From Takifugu bimaculatus (Eukaryota > Chordata > Actinopteri > Tetraodontiformes > Tetraodontidae), in NCBI GenBank assembly GCA_004026145.2, contig CP034985.2:3805481-3869480 (forward strand): 64,000 bases of DNA, read 5' to 3'. Under the pieces are notes generated by a model. It had not been told where the DNA came from. It did no database searches and was given only the letters and a program-made list of their open reading frames with translations. Numbering within the stretch: position 1 is the stretch's first letter; each line of letters opens with the position of its first letter. Below are positions 1-12,724 of the stretch, one piece after another. A program made the translations under genes and the position numbers.

Positions 1-3000
1 CTGAAACCCTTAGTGAAGATGAGAAGTCAAACTTTTCTTAGTTTCACATTCCAGGCATGCCCCCTGTTTTTAACCCACCACAGACTATATATATCTTGTC
101 TTTACCTCTCTCCTCCCTCATCATCCCTTTGATTCATTTAAAAAAAATCTCTTCTGAGCTGAGCTCAGAAAAAAAGAGTTTGAAAGAAGAGTTTCCAAGG
201 TGGGTCTCTGCTCCTTTGAGTCTCATCTATTCTGCAAGAACTATAGTCCCGACTGGAAACACGAGATCCAGGCAACACTGATCGCATACAAGCGATCTGG
301 AGAAGGACAAACGAGAGTGAAACATCTACTAAAGTGAGGCTAAATGAAAACAGCACGGCGCGGTTTTGTGTGTCAGAGTTCTTTACATGCTGCGATATCT
401 ATTAATAAAGGAAATAAGTTATCTCCAGGATCCACCAGTGGCTCACAGTTGTCAACAGTGTCACTAAACTGTTGCGATTAGTGGTGATTGAAAATGAAAC
501 CAACAAAACGGAGCGGCTCTCCTGTCTGTAATGTAGTCATTTACCTTTCTTTATTTAGAATAGACTGATTTTAAAAAAAGCCTGTTAAAAAAATCCAGAA
601 AACAACAACAACAACAAACAAGGAAATGAATTCAAAACCATGTTGAATAAATCAAACAATAGAATAATGTCTAGTGTCTGATCAATCAATACTCAACATT
701 GGTTCAGGATCTCAGACCAGAGCCAACGTCCACCATCCAACAGGACCAAGACCCCAAAATCCACAGCCGAGCGGGAGTAGGGACAACTGCCAATCAAACG
801 TCACTAGAAAGACCTGAAATGTCATCATGTCCTGTCTCACTGGGCAGAGCCTGAGTGTCTTTTGATCTTAGCTGCAACTTTTCAAAAGGTCAAAGAAGTG
901 ATTATCTTGAATTTGCTTTTTAATCCCCATCCCAAATGCGCCTGAAAACCAACCACTGTTTGGATCTTAACGGGAATTGTTTGATTCAGCCTCCGGCAGG
1001 AAGAGAGAAGTTTTGTATTTTGAGTACTTTGAATCTGTCGCCGTTATCACCAGACACGTCATTAGTGATTCCCTAATGGATGCTTTTTCAATCCGCGACC
1101 TTTTAATCAGAGTGTGAGCTATCAAATGCTCCGATGACACTGCAGTGTCCTTGCAGTGGTACCTGCTGCTCGCCCTCCTGCTAAACAACGGTTACCTGCC
1201 AATGAGCCCGTTCAGCCTGAAAAAGGGACGGTCACGTCTGAGATTTCCAATTAGTGGTTGGCAGATGCGTCAGTGAATCTCTAAATGTATTTCAGAAAAG
1301 CTGGTTGTAAAAGAATTTCATTTGAATGTGATCACGCGCATTCCAATCTCTTAGTTTCATCAGTGTGAATGTGTGCTTTTATAACCCTCTCACAATTCAG
1401 AATACACAGTTCCAATTGCGATCTCTACAAACTCCACTTTGCTTTCACATTCGCTGCCAATCACACTCAGCCGCAGCCAAGAAAAGGCAAGCTGAAAAGA
1501 GACAAGTTAAAGAATTTCTCAGATTCCACACAAGCCCTATTGGGGCCACATCCATTTACATCCTGCTTTTGTACTGTCAGCATTTTAGGATGAAAAAAAA
1601 TCCCTACAAGTGTTTGTGACTTAATAGAGATAAAAATGACGTTCTTGTTTTAAAAAAAGAAGAGATTGAAGAAACGAGTAACTCCCCTTTTTGTTTTCTG
1701 CCTTTGCTACAAACTACCGTCCCTAACAGCCAACCTGTGTCTTCTACAAGATCCCATCTGCTAATCAGAAAAAGTCTCCATTTACATAATGACTCAGAAG
1801 CAATTTGGGACTGCGTTTGTTCTCCGAGGACACTTTGACACGGGGAGTGGGTAGGTTCAACCTCTCCTCAGAACTGAATAACGTCAACATATTACTATAG
1901 AGACATATGGACTGTTACACAGATGTAATGACAAAACCCAGAGAAATGCTTTTTCTCCTGAAATGATAGTTGGTAGAATAAAGAGTCATTGTCATGGCAA
2001 CACCTTCCTTCAGTCTAACTCGGCACCAACCCAACACACACCCGCTCTAACCTTTAGCTTTTTCAAAAAAGAAAGTTTAAAGCCTCCTTAAATGCGGAGA
2101 GTGTGTCTGTTCCCTGGACTGAGACAGAAAGTTCCAAATGAGAGGTTTTGGGGCACATGTAATCCTTCTTTATAGGGATCTAGTCAGTAACAGGCTACAT
2201 TTTTTTCCCCTTTTAGATAGGATGAAGCCTGGTCATTAACAAAACTTTAAGTACTATGAAGTGAAGGATTTTAAATTCTGCAGAGGAGCCTATACAACAG
2301 AACACAGATCCATCGTTGTTGTTAGCATACATGCTGCAGAGTCTTCAGAGACTTATTAGGGCAGCTTGATAAAAGGGACACAAAAAAGTCCCATCTGGAA
2401 GTAACAAATGGTGCGATTTCCATATTTCTCAGACAGAAAGACTGTCTGCTTTATGGTAAAGGGGGACGACAAATCCCTGATCAAAGTAAACAGGCAGTTT
2501 CTGTAGAGTGATGCCAGAGGACAGGTAAACGCCCTGCCCCCAGAAACTATTTATATCATAGGATACCATCTGAGATATTCAGGCGGCTGCTGCAAAATAA
2601 GATTGGGGTAATTAGAGTTCTATGCTGTCAAAAAAATTTAAACAGAAGAGTAATCCTGCATTTTTAAGTTGCTTCTAGCCCTCAGAAAACACCCGACAAC
2701 AGGAAAAAAGTGGACTAATATCCTCATAATCTGCAAAATCCAATGGAGTTAACTACCCAACATATAAAAGGCGTATGTCTATAACACTAATTGTCAACCA
2801 GAACATTAAAATTGGTGTGTAGAACACACCATTAAAGACTGTGTAACATCTGTTGTGACGTTTGACAGAAGTAGCTTAAAAGTGTATCTGCTAATGTTGT
2901 CCCAATGCATGCTGGGAAAATCATCCGACCAATTTATCACCGAAAGAAAAAACAAAAAACAAGATTAATCGCATTGACCAGCACTGACACTGCTGCTGAA

Positions 3001-3399
3001 GGTAGGACTTTTCCCAAGTCGTCGTTTACTCAGTGATACGAGCACCAAATTTACTATTCAAAGAAGTTGAATGAACAGAAATCTGTTAATGTTCCGAACA
3101 TCAAGATGAATGTATTCTGACCTAAAGACCTCAGTGGTGTCAACTGAACATCTTAAAAACTGAAGGCCATAAGATTAATGACATGAAATCAGCATTTTCA
3201 GAAGCCGTCTGATCGCAGATGTTGCATGAGGTTGAAGGGCAACACCCATCATTCCTTGAAATGCTCTTGTCGGTTCATATTATTTCACAAGCGGGATATC
3301 AAAGCACAACCAGGGCACTCTGGTGACATCCCTGCCGTGAGACCGCGTCTGTCGTGTATTAGCTGTAGCTGTAGTTCACCAACTATTGTAGCGGTGTGC
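1..3399. other. unique non-coding stretch
   Basis: I see no gene, recognisable transposon or RNA gene here. The open frames are short (under 90 codons) and lack family motifs. The stretch is moderately AT-rich with a short AAC-type run near 601-619. A small perfect hairpin, GGTGTGT/ACACACC with a 3-nt loop, lies at 2814-2830. Intergenic or intronic DNA is the simplest reading. Confidence 0.6.
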
Positions 3400-3955
3400 T
3401 CACTGTAGTTCACGGTATTTGTTAGTTTCCCCAATGCTATCTAGTAAGCCCTTGGACATCTCCAGCAGATCTTTATTTAGTTGTAGCATTGTAGTTCGAT
3501 CGCCGCGCCTGAATTGACATGCTGTCAAGTCCTTCACTGGCTGTGCTGTTTCCATGGTTAAGAGGAGCAAGCATGGGAGGTTTGCTCTGGAGTGAGCGCT
3601 GTCTTCCAAATGCTCGGTCAATACCCCGCTATCATAGAAGGTGCTTCACCTCAGCATCCTTGAGAGGTATTTCATCACCATGTTGGATGAGCACAGCACA
3701 CAGCCAAGGTTGATGAGGCAGGACTGCACTTGTTTGCTTGGAAGCAAAGGTCTTACGATGCCGTTCCGCCAACAAGCGCGTCCCTCGTTCTGCTTGTGAG
3801 GCGGTCTGCCTTGAAAGCTGCCTGCGTACGGGGGCACAGCAACAGTGTTGCCCTGCCAACTGGGGCCGGCACAAAGATGGTGAAGTCTGGTGAGTTCTCT
3901 GGACAAGCCTTCCACCCTGCGCTCAGACTTGCGAGCGGTTGTTAAACTGCGGCTG
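3400..3955 (-). pseudogene. unidentified coding-like relic
   Basis: Three adjacent minus-strand open frames (3400-3621, 3632-3874 and 3646-3915) overlap or abut and look like one reading frame broken by frameshifts and a double stop near 3632. The downstream frame has a leucine-rich, helix-like stretch (residues LQLNKDLLEMSKGLLDSI) and the upstream one reads VLIQHGDEIPLKDAEVKHLL just before the stop. The segment is GC-richer than its flanks. This is what a decayed transposon gene or retrocopy looks like, but I do not recognise the family and saw no terminal repeats, so it could be chance open frame. Confidence 0.25.
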
Positions 3956-5399
3956 CATTAACAGCGGAAGCATCACAGATGGAATTTCTTGTACTTCGAA
4001 ATGTGTTGACCAAAGAAATAGGATTGTTCAATCTAAAAAAAAAAGTTCAGTTCAGAACTGCTGCGAATGGAGGCCATCTTGAAACATGGCGGTCATTTTG
4101 AAAAGTAGTTTTCCGAGAAAGTAAGCGGCCAGTTTTGGGAGAAACCCCAGGTATGTTAATCTGATTAGTGATAATCAGATCTCTGCCTTTCTCTGATGTC
4201 CCCCTCACTAAAAGAAAAATTCAATAACTCCAGAAATCAGATAAAAATGGGAGTTCTGTGGTCACGTAGACTCAACCGACCAAGCTCGCCTGGGTGTCCT
4301 AAAGTGAACCTTCCACTGTCACCCTGGACATGCGGCTCTGTGATGAACATTTTGCTCATATTAGCATCTCTGCCCCTCTGAAAATAAACGGATTAAAAAC
4401 TGTCACGTTCTTAAAATCCTGGACTTGAAAGTTTGGATCTTTTGGGAGAGAAATAATCAGCAGACAACATTAACAGGCCTTTATCTGATGCTCTGAACTC
4501 AACCTACAATACAGCTGGGACCGTTTCACAGAGGCCCCCAAAATGAAAATGATTGCCTCTCACTTGTGGAAGGAAGCAATCAAGGCTGCGCCGATGAAAA
4601 ATGTTGACCGCGCTTTAAATCCATGTTATATTTTTGCCCTCTGAACAGTCTGTGTTTATCTCCCTTCCTCTCCGTCTCCATCCTGGCTCTGCCGGTGAAG
4701 GAGTGGCTGCTGCGCTGGTGTGACAGCGTGGGGTCGCTGCATCTGCCTCTGACTGCGTCAGAGCTGTCAAACGGTTGTCGTGGGAAATAGACTCGAAGCG
4801 GCAATGAGACAGGAGTGTGTCACACAGGACTGATCCGTCACACGCGTTAGAAAAAGCTCCCGTCACTGGGCTGAATGAAGACGGTAGATTTGCATTGAAA
4901 TAGGGATGCAGATAATCATTTATTTACTATGCAGTGGAAACAAACCAAACCTTTTTTTTTTTTACTCATCTGCATGGGAATATTTTGGATCAATTGGTGC
5001 AAAAGCCAAAAGGAAAAATTACAACTGAAATAACCTTTAGTTTAAACAGTAAAAAAGTGTCCTCTGCTGCCACCTGTGGCCATTGGGTGTATGTACACTG
5101 TGTGTTTTCCGTATGGGGTGCTGTGACACTGATAAACGGCGTTGCACTCTGAGCAGCGGCTCTCAGAGGCTCCATCCCTCCCGGCTGTCAATGCTCATTG
5201 CTCTCTGCTATTATTTATCAGCGAAGAAGAGGGGCGGAAGGATGGGCTCTGCCTGTCCATCTGTACAGCGTTCCAGTCGAGTCATCTAGTACTGTCCCAC
5301 GCACATACACATACTCATCCCCCACAGCACAACACAAAATGTTGCTACATGCCTACTCTTGCATGTCGCACTTTAACAGACATCACCGCCAACATCACA
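3956..5399. other. unique non-coding stretch with YY1-like pair
   Basis: No gene recognised. At 4072-4094 two YY1-type cores face each other (GCCATCTT and ACATGGCGG), and a GG(C/T)CAT(C/T)TTGAAA unit is repeated at a 19-bp offset (4072 and 4091). A CTCF-like core on the minus strand, complement CAGGTGGCAGC, lies around 5066-5080 but departs from the full consensus at about three positions. Both are motif-level guesses. Confidence 0.35.
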
Positions 5400-5435
5400 T
5401 CTCCATTAAACACCTGCTGAGGTGTTTAATGGAGA
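5400..5435. repeat. perfect 16-bp inverted repeat, 4-nt loop
   Basis: TCTCCATTAAACACCT (5400-5415) is exactly the reverse complement of 5420-5435, separated by GCTG. The centre ACACCTGCTGAGGTGT holds two inverted AGGTGT half-sites, which are T-box-type half-sites, and a CACCTG E-box at 5411-5416. A related palindrome follows at 5493-5510. The inverted repeat is directly visible. Whether it is a protein-binding site, a transcribed hairpin or a replication-slippage product cannot be told from sequence alone. Confidence 0.9.
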
Positions 5436-5492
5436 CACTACAGGTGAACCACCGAAGTGCAAACAGAACAAAGGCTACAGTCGCATTACCCT

Positions 5493-5510
5493 GACACCAC
5501 CTGAGGTGTC
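5493..5510. repeat. second palindrome sharing the ACACC-AGGTGT core
   Basis: GACACC (5493-5498) pairs with GGTGTC (5505-5510) around ACCTGA. Its core ACACCACCTGAGGTGT (5494-5509) matches the core of the palindrome at 5410-5425 at 14 of 16 positions, in the same orientation, 84 bp away. It also carries a CACCTG E-box at 5498-5503, and a CAGGTG lies between the two palindromes at 5441-5446. Confidence 0.75.
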
Positions 5511-7411
5511 CCCCAAAGGGAGCAATCTAGGGCACTGAGTTCTGCATTAGTTGCCTTCAAAACTGCTTTTTTTCCCCATCATTTGTTGTCACGGCAGCTC
5601 CAGCTCCCTCGTCTTCTTGAGCTCTTTTATATAGTTTCATGGTAAAAGTCTTTTTCATATTTGTATTCAGATCAATAATTTGTTGACCTACCAACCAAAG
5701 GTAAAGTTGTCTCAAACATTCATTTACTCAATTTCCATCAATAAATGCTTTAAAAAAGAAAGAAAGAATCCGACCAAAGCCTCAGTTCTGTTGCAGGTAT
5801 TATTATGTAGCATTAAAGTGTCGTTTCAGGGTGATTTCAGGTCTTCGGAGTAGCGCTGATGTTAAGCCTCCTTTTATTATCCTGATCTGATATTATCCTA
5901 TCCTGGTCAGTGTTTCAATATCGCCACCTTGTGCTTGGGAGTGGAATTGCATCCACACAAATTCTGTGACAGTGAGAGGCAGGCGCAGGTTGGGTGGGGG
6001 GGTGTCACTTAAGGGGACAGTCATGTTGCACTGGTCCTGGTGTCCTTCTGGCTTCACTCCAGACAGTAATATAGCTGACAGATGAAACACCATTCAACAG
6101 AATATATCCATCTGAAGGGCAAACACACATGAGGCTAGAGATGTGTTACACGTGTTTATATATCTTTGTGTCTGAATGTTCCAGTCCTACAAGCGCAGGG
6201 GCAGGATATTGGTGCAGAAACATAAACGAGCACTACATTCAACCAGGAGTGCAGTGGAAGTACTAACACGTAAGACAGCTTTCAATCTTCTGGCACAGAA
6301 AGATGGCAGTAATGGATCATAACAGAATTTCAGCAAAGCCATTACTATGGCACGAAATACTTCATCATGACTCTGCTATCATTCAGCTCTTTGTGCGTTT
6401 GGAAAATAAGTCTCGATAGGCCGCGGAATGTGCAGTCTCGAAGAGCAGCAGTGAAAAGGCTTATATAGAATAGAACCGCCCTCATTTACAAGTAAACTAC
6501 CATGTCCATTAGAGAAGCAGTGGATACAATATCTGTTTCCATGGCTGAGCCCAACTTTCTGAAATACAAAATGCCAAGAAATCTGAAAACGAACGGAAAA
6601 AGAAAACACAAAAGCAAAGCACCTGAATTATACTTAATGGGGCCGAATGTTAGCTGCACTTTAGATTTTGAGAAGGAACGCGAACCTGACAAATTACTGA
6701 CTTGCCTGGTCTGTTATTTCTTTCTTTTTCATGACTCCATAGTACACAATACAGGCAATTAGCAACTAAACCACACAATAGCCCCACGAGGCTGGGACTT
6801 GTGCCACACCGAGCAATAATGGAGGTCTCCACAGTGGCGTGGCAGAAGTGGTCAATGAACAATGGGTACATTACTTTGCTCCAAAAATCAGGTGCACAGA
6901 TCGTCCTTTCTCTTGTTCTGGTCTGTTTTCTTAAGCTAAGCCTTGAAAAGTCCAACTCTTTGAACGGATATGCTAATATGGAAACATGAATAACTAAATT
7001 ACACTTTACTTCAAAGACACTGGGGTGGTGTCTCTCCACCGTTGTCTGAATAACTGGGTCAAGGACCACTCCTTCGCTTCCATTGCACCAATCTGAAAGA
7101 GGCTGCTGTGCCTAAACAATCTGTTCAGCCTGCTATTCCTGCTAGAATCTGATGGTCTCCTCCAGTTCAAAGAGAAGGGAGAGCTAGATTTTTTTAGTAC
7201 AGTATTTCATTATTTATTTGCAAAGAAATCATATTTTCAGTTATTTTTGTCCAGCTCAGGGCTGAATGGGAAGACAAATGACATGACAGCAATCTTTACT
7301 GAGAGATAAAATGCTTCAGCCATTATTCAGAATGACTCTGGGGCTTTTTGGTGCATAAGTGGATACATTTAAACAGCCAGATGTTGTTTTTCTAACTTTT
7401 GCCTTTATGGC
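5511..7411. other. unique non-coding stretch
   Basis: No gene or recognisable mobile element. Minus-strand 6650-7069 is open for 139 codons but has no motif I know and overlaps other frames of similar length, so I treat it as chance. AT-rich runs occur near 5750 and 7190. Confidence 0.5.
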
Positions 7412-7706
7412 TGTCAGGAACCAGATAAGAACCCAAATGCGACACACGAGTCTGGCTGAACACCGCTTTATTTGTCGGACACAGACAACAGACAGGATTC
7501 CCCGGGGAGCGAGCAGAACAGAATGGTCAGGAACAGGCAAGGTCGGAACCGGGCAGACAGGCAGGCAGGAACACGCTGGAAAGTCATCGGGAACGAATAA
7601 CGATCTGGCAGGGAGCAGGTGTGTCTCCAGGATTAAGACGAGCGTTCATTAGAGTCCTGATGCACAACAGGTGTGAGGGGCAAGATGATTGCCCACAGCT
7701 GTGACA
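7412..7706 (-). mobile_element. solo LTR of an LTR retrotransposon
   Basis: This 295-bp segment begins TGTCA and ends TGACA, the classical TG...CA ends of a long terminal repeat. It is flanked by the identical 5-bp direct repeat ATGGC (7407-7411 and 7707-7711), which fits an integrase target duplication. On the minus strand it has an AATAAA polyadenylation signal (complement of 7467-7472) about 235 bp into the LTR, so the element reads on that strand. Its composition (TGTCAGGAAC start, GACAGGCAGGCAGG run, GGTGTG-rich end) resembles a common teleost LTR family. No internal gag/pol sequence is adjacent, so LTR-LTR recombination is inferred. The superfamily is not determined. Confidence 0.7.
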
Positions 7707-7711
7707 ATGGC

Positions 7712-10700
7712 AGGGGAAGAAAAAGGAGTTTGTGGAGTGGGGGGGTGCAAACTGCCCCGCAGATGGGCATCAGAAGACTGCCCACTTCACTGAAGGCTCC
7801 TGTGTTGCGACCTGCCATCGAATGGCCTTTGTAAAGTGTAGTGCCAACCCCCCCCCCCAACTATAAGTCGGGAAAGTAAATGAATTTAGTGTCTTGGAAT
7901 CTGGTGGCATAATTAAGTTGTACAACAGGATCATAATTCTTTTTCAGACCACTATTGTTATTTTTAGTGAACCTTTTGCCCTATCTTGGGGTCTGTCCCC
8001 ACCACAGCAAATTACCCTTTTCACAGGTTTTCCTTTTAAATAACAAAAGAAAACACTCCCAGTCACTGGTGTGTCATTGCCCGCAGGACCCCAGTGATTC
8101 AGTTTGTTTGGTTTTTTTGTGAAACTGTTGGAGAATAAATGAGTTATTAAATTCCCCTCCATCGTGTCCCTGTTGCCCTCTACACTTCAATAACACTCCC
8201 CACAAACAGGAGCGTGTCCAGCGTGAATAATGTGCGGCACCAGGCCCAGCTGGTTACTGATATGTGCTGAAAAGCAGGTAGATTGGCCGTGTTAATGAGG
8301 GTCTGGACCACGGCCGCCTGTCAGAACCCTGAACGAGGATGATCTGGAGCAAATTAAAGGAGTTAATTGTGACTGTAATGCAACACAGCCTCCAGCTGCC
8401 CTCTCCTTGTTAAAGCTCTGAACCAAACTGTCCCCGTCTCTCTGGGCGTCTCATGAAGTCCGGACCAGCTCTGCTATCGAAGGGCAGCTCTGCCAGCTTT
8501 GGATCATTACATTCTGGCTATTATATGCAAATGGGTATTGTTAAACTTGTCTTTGTTTCCGCCCCTCTTTTGCCCACAGCTTCCCTCTCATTTACTGGTT
8601 TTGGGGCTGTTGTTGAAGCTGCAGTCCGCGCCGCCAAAAGTCTGAATAATTAGCCTATCACCAAACTCCAGGGACATAAATAGAACAGATGTCAGAGGCA
8701 GAAAGGACGTTGGGATGAGAGCATGAAAGAGTAAGGTAATAATGGAATCATGGTTTAAAGAAAAGCCCCTCTGTTTTTCTCCCCTTGATTGAAATGATTT
8801 ATTTTTGCCGGCTTCTGTGTATTTTGCATGTGGCACAGTGGTTTCACCCTCCTTTATTACCCTCAAATCTTTGCCAAATGAAGGAGGCTAGCTTCCAATA
8901 TCTCTTCCTCCGCCTGGATCAACCTAAGATAATGAATGTTTGTTTATGTGGGTGGAGGGTTTCCCAAATTATCTATATTTCTCACAGTTCTGCAGTTGTG
9001 AGGGTTTAGTATATCCAAATAAAGTTTCACATATTCAAGAGAATTCTTAACAAAGTCAGGAAATTGTTTGAAGTCTGGTTAAAAATAGACCTTTTTGTCC
9101 AAAATGCCCAGCCAAGGACTCAAGAATCCAAAGTAGATGGAATTTATGTTAATCGGAGCCACTGCTCCAACATGTTTAAGAGTTAAGATTTCAGGACAGG
9201 TTTTAAAGACACGTTTAATTCTGATTATGTCATTTTTAGCTCAAAGGAAACCGATCATCTTCTTTAGCATATGCTACACATGCTTGCTAATGGTCTGCGT
9301 GTAGGAATTAACTCATTTGCTGGGTGTCAAATGTTTTCCAACTCAAATGGTTTTCAATTCTAGGAAATAATTGCTGTACAAGTGTGATTTTTTTTAAAAA
9401 TGACATCAACAATTAGAGGAACAACAATCAAACATACTTAAAACCACCAGAAACAAGCTAGCATTAGCGGTTAGCAGTTAGATGTTTGCTCTCTCCAAAC
9501 AGCAGAAGTGACATTTTGTGTGTTTTATTGTGGACGTGTATTTGGGCCAAGACCGTGAAAAAAGACTATTTGAAAGGGTCTATTAACCACTTTCTATCTC
9601 CCTCAGTGTTTGGTTTTTCTGAATTTATTGGTGTTCGGAAGAGAACCAATAAAGATCTTACTTGAGATTTGGAAAAACCCATTAGGGAACACTCAAAGGG
9701 GAACACACATTCACACTTATCATCCATCATGTTACAATATGCTGTGTTGAGCTGAAAATAGCAGACAGCATTATACTTTTACATTTTTAACTTACTTCTA
9801 TATCCAAATGCATTAATAATCACAATTGTTTAATCATACTGTGCAGATCTACAAATAAATGCTCCTAATCAATGTTTAATCCCATTTATGTCTTTAAGTA
9901 GTCATCTAAATTTAGGATATTACGCACAGGCCATCTGGCAGATGAGAGAGAAACCTAAATAGGTAAAAAAGAGAGGAAAAGGCTGATGTATTCAGGCACA
10001 ATCCTCAGATTTAGATTTACTGTCAGAACTCCGTCCCCCGTGGCTGTGGAGTGTTATATATAATAGATGAACACTCTTTCAGCAGCGTAAAATACCTCCA
10101 CAAAGTTTACAAATTATTTCCAGGCATGAGTCCAACAATAATGATGCAGAGCTGATCCTGCCTGAGATGTGGAAAAACAATATTCCTAAATACGACAGTA
10201 AAACGACCACAATGGAAATCTGCGTGACGCCGAAAGATCATTTTTCCTGAGCTGCACGAGGACGTAAAAGTTCTCTTTGAACCAAAAACAGCAGAGAACG
10301 AGCTCTTTCATGTGCCTGGAAAACCTTCCTTTAAAAGGCTCCGAGGCAGCCGTCAAGCAAAAGTCATAAAATACAAATGTATCACCTTCAGGAAGTGAAT
10401 GTAAATGGTTTTTAGCAGTACGTCAATTGAAAAATGAATGTAATCTTCGGTGGAGAGGGACCTATCTGTGATGGGATGGAACATGTTTGTGTGTGTGTGA
10501 GTGACGGTAGCAGAGCGTCGCTGTTTTATGCACATTTTTAATAAACCATTTATGCCAAAGCCCGAACATCTATAGATTATTCCCTCTCTGTTCTTCCCCC
10601 AACTGACATCTCTCCCTACTCTTCATCTCCTGGCATCAAGGTATGGACCCTCTCAAGGTGTTTCCCCTGTTAAAATGGACTTTTTCTCCTGCCACTGCAT

Positions 10701-11970
10701 CTGAAATTGCTTGCTTGGTCATCAACCTCTGCTCCTCCAACCTAAAGCATCCAGAGGAAACTGTGATTGAAATGGTGCCACTGCGCTTAATAAAGTATAG
10801 CAACAGAAAGAATGGGTTTACTTTATGTGAAAGGACTGAAGGATTACATCGAAGTTGCTCTAGAAATTACATGGTGGACTGTATCCATGCTGGATGGTCT
10901 GCCAGATGATCTCGGGGTCTCGACCCCTCTACCAGCCGGGGCAGAACAGTCCAAATCTGCTCAAACAGGCCCAGAATGTTGTAGCTCTGAGGCAGCAGTG
11001 CAGACTGAAGGATGTATTTACAATGAGTGGTGGGACTGTAAAGAAGCCATCTGCCACTAACAAGGGGGTGAATGGGCAACTTCAGAGGCTGCTTTTGAAG
11101 TTGCAGCCATTTAAAAGCTGGCACGTGAATTCCAGCAGACGTTGTTTCTTAGCGACTTGCTTGATCCGGCGCCCGTTTGCCGTATCCCAGCAGGTGCATG
11201 AAAGAGGGATACATTTACAGCACCTGGCTTCATCCAGCTTCCTGCAGCCAATAAAGATTCACGTAGGTAGCGCCGTCAACGCGGTGACGGTGGAGAGAGG
11301 TGTAACGACGACGATTGGCGTGGTGGTGTCAGAGGATCCACGGCGGGCTTCGGCTTACTGGGGAGAGGGCCACGGCGGGGCCGGCAGACAGAAAGGCTCC
11401 AGCAGCCCAAGGAAAGATGCAGCCAGAGCGAGAGATGATGGTCCTGAAAAGGGATTTTCTGCGCTGGTGAGACAGCTGAGGCGACCTCAAAGAAATAGGC
11501 AATTTTCTTCTTTTAATACCGGTCCTTCCTCAATGATTCGTGACGCAGTGGGAGAATAAATCCTGTGTGTCCTTGATGACTCTCTGAAGGGAGCAAGAGC
11601 CATGCGTGTACTGGGAATTAGGAATCGTGACTAAAAACTATGCAAAAGCACAGTGCAACCAGCCACATTATTCCTCTCACGTTCCCCCAAAGCCGCGTTC
11701 TGTTTCAGCCGGGGCCATGCTAGCGAAAGCATTTTTCATCTGCGGCGTGCTTTAAAAGTCCACTGACTCCACTTTGCACCATTTGTCACATCGGCTTGTG
11801 CACTGGTGGCACTGGAGGCTGCCGTGCAGAATGGAGACTCTTTGAAGTGAACGAGTTGAGACAGCTCCCGTCTGATGGCTAATTAATGTTCTTTTCCTCT
11901 ATGCAGCACTGTACCCAGATAAGGTCCTGTGGAGGACACCCGACTTAATCCTGCACTCTGCATAAGTGAT
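7712..11970. other. gene-poor stretch with conserved-element-like DNA
   Basis: No recognised gene. 8200-8700 has the look of a developmental non-coding element, with long unbroken unique sequence, a perfect POU octamer ATGCAAAT at 8525-8532 followed by a SOX-type ATTGTT at 8537-8542, and TAATTA-like cores. A C run lies at 7850-7858. 10894-11559 (+) is open for 221 codons across a CpG-dense patch (11260-11420) but shows no domain I recognise. 9000-10600 is AT-rich with nothing identifiable. Confidence 0.45.

Positions 11971-12060
<90 letters not shown>
11971..12060. repeat. (TAGA)n microsatellite, 90 bp
   Basis: About 22 uninterrupted TAGA units. It is the same tetranucleotide class as the (CTAT)n array at 49.4 kb, read on the opposite strand. 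The perfect units imply a young, length-variable locus. Confidence 0.98.
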
Positions 12061-12061
<1 letters not shown>

Positions 12062-12724
12062 TGAGGACACAGTCAGCAAGTCTAGCCAATTAATTTGTGC
12101 TCTCTGACCATGCTCCTTCCAACATCATAATTTTTTGCTTTCAACACTTTTTAAATGACATGAACCCCACACACTGCCTGAAATGATGGATAGGCATTGT
12201 CCCCGTGTCTGCCTGCACGCACAGACGCGTATAGATACGCTTTCACCCTTGACTGCCATCCAAAGTCATTTATAACCGGGATGGCCGCCATCTCAGAAAT
12301 AGCCTCTCGATTCGTTTGGGAGAGGAACGGCGGGCGTCACTGCAGCCAGAGGCTACTTGTCTCTCAACACTGAGTGAAACAAAGCAAACACTCTCCATTA
12401 ATTATTCACAGCTCATTATCATCCAGTGTTCAGGTGTGCAGACTTCAGGCTGCAGCGTCGTCAATGGGGTCGTGACAGGTCTTGAGTTTGGACAGCCCCG
12501 CCCTCCCATAAGTGCTGCCTAATCCATGTGAGGCTGCACTACACTCCTGCACTCCTACACTCGCTCCAGTCTTGTTGCACTGTTCCTCACAAGTGTCTTT
12601 ATTCCGTCAGGCTTCAAGCCGAAGTTCCTCCAGTAGAAATCCGTCTGTCATTTACACAGGGGGGTTACGCTGAGTTTCCTGTAGGGAAGAAAATGTCTCC
12701 CGCTCTAATGTAGCACACTCCTGC

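Noticed and set aside
5505..5540. GGTGTCCCCCAA followed by GGGAGCAATCTAGGGC, resembling the reverse-transcriptase GVPQGS motif
   Set aside because: It needs a one-base shift and no LINE similarity is visible on either side. The GGTGTC is also part of the palindrome.
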